A stretch of DNA of 64,000 nt, taken from assembly GCA_964020975.1 (NCBI GenBank), contig OZ026618.1, positions 34,998,849 to 35,062,848 on the forward strand. Reading direction: 5' to 3'. The position numbers were made by a program, and so were the translations under genes. The notes beneath the pieces are model-generated. The model did not search any database, was not told the DNA's origin, and saw nothing but the letters and a program-made list of their open reading frames with translations. Each line of letters opens with the position of its first letter. Within the stretch, counting starts at the first letter, position 1. This document shows positions 60,539 to 64,000 of this stretch, piece by piece. This stretch comes from Hermodice carunculata. Lineage: Eukaryota > Annelida > Polychaeta > Eunicida > Amphinomidae.

Positions 60539-60782
60539 TTAACCCTTTCAGTGCCACAATTTATACTGAGTCAATAGTTTTTTCTCATCATGCTTTGGCC
60601 GCACTGTGCCCAAAGGAAAGCTGTTGACCTGGACTATTATATTCCATGTAACTACAGACATGCTGGTACCTGAATGAAATGTCTTTTTTACAAGAAACCT
60701 GAATCCGGAACCCATATTATAATTTGGAGCAGTTTCTTGTAAGTAGATCGACTTTAGTCGCAGTTGGTATGGAAAGAGTTAA
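60539..60782. mobile_element. TTAA MITE, family A, near full length
   Basis: 244 bp. TTAACCCTTTCAGTGCCACA ... CAGTTGGTATGGAAAGAGTTAA. The hairpin is shortened; ACTACAGACATGCTGGTACC is kept. Confidence 0.85.
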
Positions 60783-61199
60783 GGGAAGGTCCCAGTGTGT
60801 AGCTCTTCTATCATACTGATTGTTTCTTAATGTTTTCACAACGGTGTTTACTGTTTTCTTCCTAAGTGCATGACTTTCAATCTACATTTGATCATCTACA
60901 ATTCAATAAAACATGCAATCTACACTGGTATTCCTACATGAACCAGCTAGGCATGCAAACATTTGTTCTTATCAATCAATATATAATTTTCAAAATTTTA
61001 GAAAAAGTAGGTCACGTTCATCCATTATTGTGCAACATATAATTCTATATACAATATACATTTGTGGTACATTTGGAATATCATTAGCCTCATCTCTTTC
61101 TCAACGTAATGAATTTAATGTGTTATCAACACTTTTTATGTTTTGGGTCTCTATCTTCTGTGGTACTGTAGGTGGTGCCGCCAAATTTCTTCATTCTTT

Positions 61200-61532
61200 T
61201 GCCTGATCAACATCCCCATCAAGTTTTGAGGTGATTTGTGAAGAACTTTTCCAAAAACAGGATTCTCAAATTTTGCCTATTTTGGCCCAAATTTTACATA
61301 ATACTATAGGTAGCACCACCAATATCAAACTTGACCTACATTTTCATATGCTTGATAAGTCCAGACAGTAATATGAGGTTATCATGAAAACTGTTGACTG
61401 TATTGTATTCACAAACAATTCTATGGATGGATGGATGGCCAGATCGACAGATGCACAGACAGACAAATGGACAGACTTGAGTGATTATATTAGCTCTGCA
61501 ACTTAAATGTATGGTCAGCAGAGCTAAAAACA
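61200..61532 (+). repeat. Family I repeat, right part
   Basis: It ends GACAGACTTGAGTGATTATA then CTCTGCAACTTAAATG and GGTCAGCAGAGCTAAAAA, the family I right end. Confidence 0.65.
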
Positions 61533-62580
61533 CTGATGCAAAAATCCAAATTCAATGAAGCTTGTCCTATCAAATATCCTTTGAAGTGATCCACCAAGTT
61601 CGAAACAGACCTGGTGTACAGTTTTTGAAAAAAAAATTACTTGCATCTCATCTACATTAGAAAATCCAAAGTTGCCATTGATCATCAGGGAATTTCTAAA
61701 GAATCATTCCAAACCAGGTAAAGACAGTGGCGCCATAAGTGGAATAAAGCTGGGGAGGAAAGTGAGTCAGGCTACATTACAACTACCTTTGAAAAGAATC
61801 TAGCTTCCAATCGGAGAGATGATGCCAAACATTACAAAATACATGTAGCATTCAGAGAACGGATTACACTCGGTGCCCACAATCTTTTTTTCCTCATCTC
61901 TCCTTTTTTTTTTTGAGACTTCACAGCAAAATACTTTACATACAGTTTCCATATTGTTGTCTATGAAATGGGGGAGCGCTTTTGGAGAAAAATACATATA
62001 CATCTACATGCAAAACTAATAATCTCTACATTAGCCATACTCCTACTAATCCTTATATAATTTTGAAACTGTTTTAAATAAGGACGTGACAGTGCTGCCA
62101 CATAGTGAACAGCTTTGTAGGAGAGTGAGTCAAGCTGCATTCCCGCCAAGTTTGAAAAGAATCTGGCATGTGGTTTGAAGAAGAAGAAACAAAGTATAAA
62201 ACCCAAAAAAGTCATAAAATTTGAACGACTCAAAGCGCCACCTGTTGAACATATTCATACTTGGGGGAGCCAGAAGTGTTCTTATACAATTTCCAACCAA
62301 TAAGCTGAGTAATTCCAGAGTCAGATTTTCCACAAAAATGAAAAAAAAAAAAAATTAAATTAAAAAAATGTAAAAACCCTATTAAATCACCAGAGTGTGA
62401 TCATTTGAACAACTTGGTACAGGCCTAATGAACAATAACACCCATCAAGTTTGAAAACGATCAGGCTTAAAGTTTCTGAAGTGTGTAATCATCACCTGCC
62501 AGCCACGGACAGATGGACCACAACAGATGGAGCAGCACAAGGGGAGCTCACCTGATGGACAGGTCAGCTGAGCTAATAAA
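61533..62580 (+). repeat. Family E repeat, right part
   Basis: It contains TTTGAACAACTTGGTACAGG and CATCAAGTTTGAAAACGATC, and ends GGAGCTCACCTGATGGACAG and GTCAGCTGAGCTAATAAAA. It follows directly on the family I tail. Confidence 0.65.
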
Positions 62581-62957
62581 ACACCAGAACAACCCCAAAG
62601 TGACCATGCAGATCTTAATTTTAGCTCTATGCCCGCCCTAGGGACCTACATTGCAAAGGTAATAGCACACACATTTCACAAATGTGGCTTCCTGATTGAA
62701 CCTGCTTAGAGACACAAGACGCGAGACAGACTGCTACGATCGATAATTTGTTAGCGGGATGACTTGAGCATACAATGTATACATGTCTCACTGTTCTCTT
62801 CATAATCCCTCTTGTTCTTCTCCAGGTAAATCCATATGGATGCCTGGTGGTTGTTGCTAGGCAACAAGAAGGCCGTTACCACTGAGGGATCCACAGTTTG
62901 TCAAGCGTCGCAAGACAAACATTTTTCATTGTACAATGACAAAGTTGTTTTATGACT

Positions 62958-63145
62958 CTAACCCTCAAGAGACGGAGTCAATAGCTTTTCTCTATGCACC
63001 ATAGAGTGCACCATGAAAAGCTGTTGACTCAGTTCCCATAACTGGTTCCCCCTTGAATTAAGAATCTGTGCAAAGTTCAGTCAACAGCTTTCTTCATGTA
63101 CTTAGGGCATCCAGAGAGCACCGAGGAAGTTTTAGACCACTGCTG
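62958..63145. mobile_element. Two TTAA MITE hairpin fragments
   Basis: CAATAGCTTTTCTCTATGC ... CATGAAAAGCTGTTGACTC (62965-63031), then TCAGTCAACAGCTTTCTTCA ... GCACCGAGGAAG (63078-63127). The outer borders are poor. Confidence 0.55.
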
Positions 63146-63264
63146 TATCATTCTTGGTGCCAGAACGTATTTTCACCAAATGACATTAAAAAAATGGGAT
63201 GCTTACTGGTAAGTTTCTATCGAAAAAGTTGTATTTTGATACATTAGTGTTAGTTCCTTGTAGA

Positions 63265-63420
63265 TTAACCCTTTTCTGGGCCAAACAGAACTGTGTCAAT
63301 AGCTTTCCTTAGCTTCAGTACGGCACATTTCGGCCTCACCATTACCAAGGAAAGCTACTGACCTGAGGTATGCAATTACGATAGGTCTTATCTACAATTC
63401 TATACACAATGGTTTCCAAT
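63265..63420. mobile_element. TTAA MITE, left part
   Basis: TTAACCCTTTTCTGGGCCAA, TCAATAGCTTTCCTTAGC and CCAAGGAAAGCTACTGACC, with the right end missing. Confidence 0.6.
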
Positions 63421-63439
63421 AACATGAAATATAAATTAA

Positions 63440-64000
63440 AACAGGATCAATAGTTTCATCGCCCTATCACTGTGACCCAGATATTTGACGCAGTGACCTA
63501 CCTTTTGTGCATGACACACCACGGAGTCCAGATTCACATGTGCATAAAGCTTCATCATTCTAAGTCAAGTGACAACCGAGTCACAGCCTCATGGAGAGTC
63601 ATGGACAGATGCACAGACGCATAAATAGTAGGAAAAGTGTTTAATTTTTTACGGATACATCACCTTTTGACCCACATACTTGACCTAGTGACCTACTTTT
63701 GTTACATGCCACATCCTTGGGTCAGGTTGGAACTGTACATAATGTTCCGTGCAACTAAGTCACACGTAAAGATAAGGGAACAAACATAAATGTACTGCAG
63801 TTTTACATGATTGTACCATGACCCAGATACTTGACTTTGTCACCTAATTTTGTTGCATGACACACCATCAGGTCAAGATGTCTTTTGCTTTCATGATACT
63901 AAGTTAAAGATGATACGAATATTAGCCTTAACATGATATGAAAAGGATAAGTCACTGTGACCTAGATACTTGACCTAGTGACCTACTTTTGTGTATGATA
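63440..64000. repeat. 147-bp-type tandem array running off the window
   Basis: The units CACTGTGACCCAGATATTTG, GACCTACTTTTGTTACATGC and GACCTAGTGACCTACTTTTG are as in 18330-20480. At least four units are visible and the array continues past the edge. Confidence 0.75.

Overview
The window is AT-rich, intron-rich eukaryotic nuclear DNA from a metazoan, most likely a marine invertebrate. The best guess is a mollusc: many dispersed repeats end in a short hairpin followed by AGCTAAAAA-type tails and carry TGACCTTGA/TCAAGGTCA tracts, which I associate with bivalve and gastropod genomes. A lancelet or another marine invertebrate is not excluded. No bacterial genes, rRNA, tRNA, CRISPR array, or LTR/retroviral element was recognised.

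One long host gene lies on the minus strand from about 47.4 kb to about 3.4 kb, and perhaps to the left edge. I rebuilt 16 exons (3445-47407). All 15 introns have GT-AG borders and all 15 exon-exon phases agree, giving one open frame of 750 residues to a stop at 3445. The amino end lies outside the visible part. The product has a short coiled coil, a very charged low-complexity middle, a HEAT-like helical region near residues 425-634, and a basic glycine/proline/serine-rich tail. I suspect the carboxy half of a WDR87/WDR97-type ciliary protein but cannot prove it. Two further coding-like exons on the same strand (879-980 and about 141-231) fit an alternative 3' end.

A second gene, plus strand at 55.5-56.7 kb, encodes an amino-terminal THAP zinc finger in two exons behind a CpG-rich promoter-like stretch with a YY1-type motif. 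A weak 84-residue minus-strand ORF lies at 48.8-49.0 kb.

Repeats fill nearly everything else. (1) TTAA-flanked MITEs about 240 bp long (at least 25 copies and fragments) have ends TTAACCCTTT...AAAGGGTTAA and an internal AGCTTTCCT/AGGAAAGCT hairpin whose loop differs between copies but stays self-complementary. Several share TTAA borders in chains, and the tandem array at 1.16-1.58 kb looks built from one MITE terminus. (2) Palindromic TA-flanked MITEs have ends TACAGT...ACTGTA, including a foldback element at 17.3-18.1 kb. (3) Long non-autonomous elements have a hairpin right end matched by an inverted arm at the left end; some contain tandem arrays, the clearest being a 145-bp satellite with about 12 units inside 31.3-33.3 kb. 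One such element has a Penelope-type GIY-YIG fragment as its interior. (4) Arrays of about 147 bp and about 435 bp lie near 18.3-20.5, 52.7-53.9 and 63.4-64.0 kb. A 26-bp palindrome made of two TCAAGGTCA half-sites recurs in several of these unrelated families.
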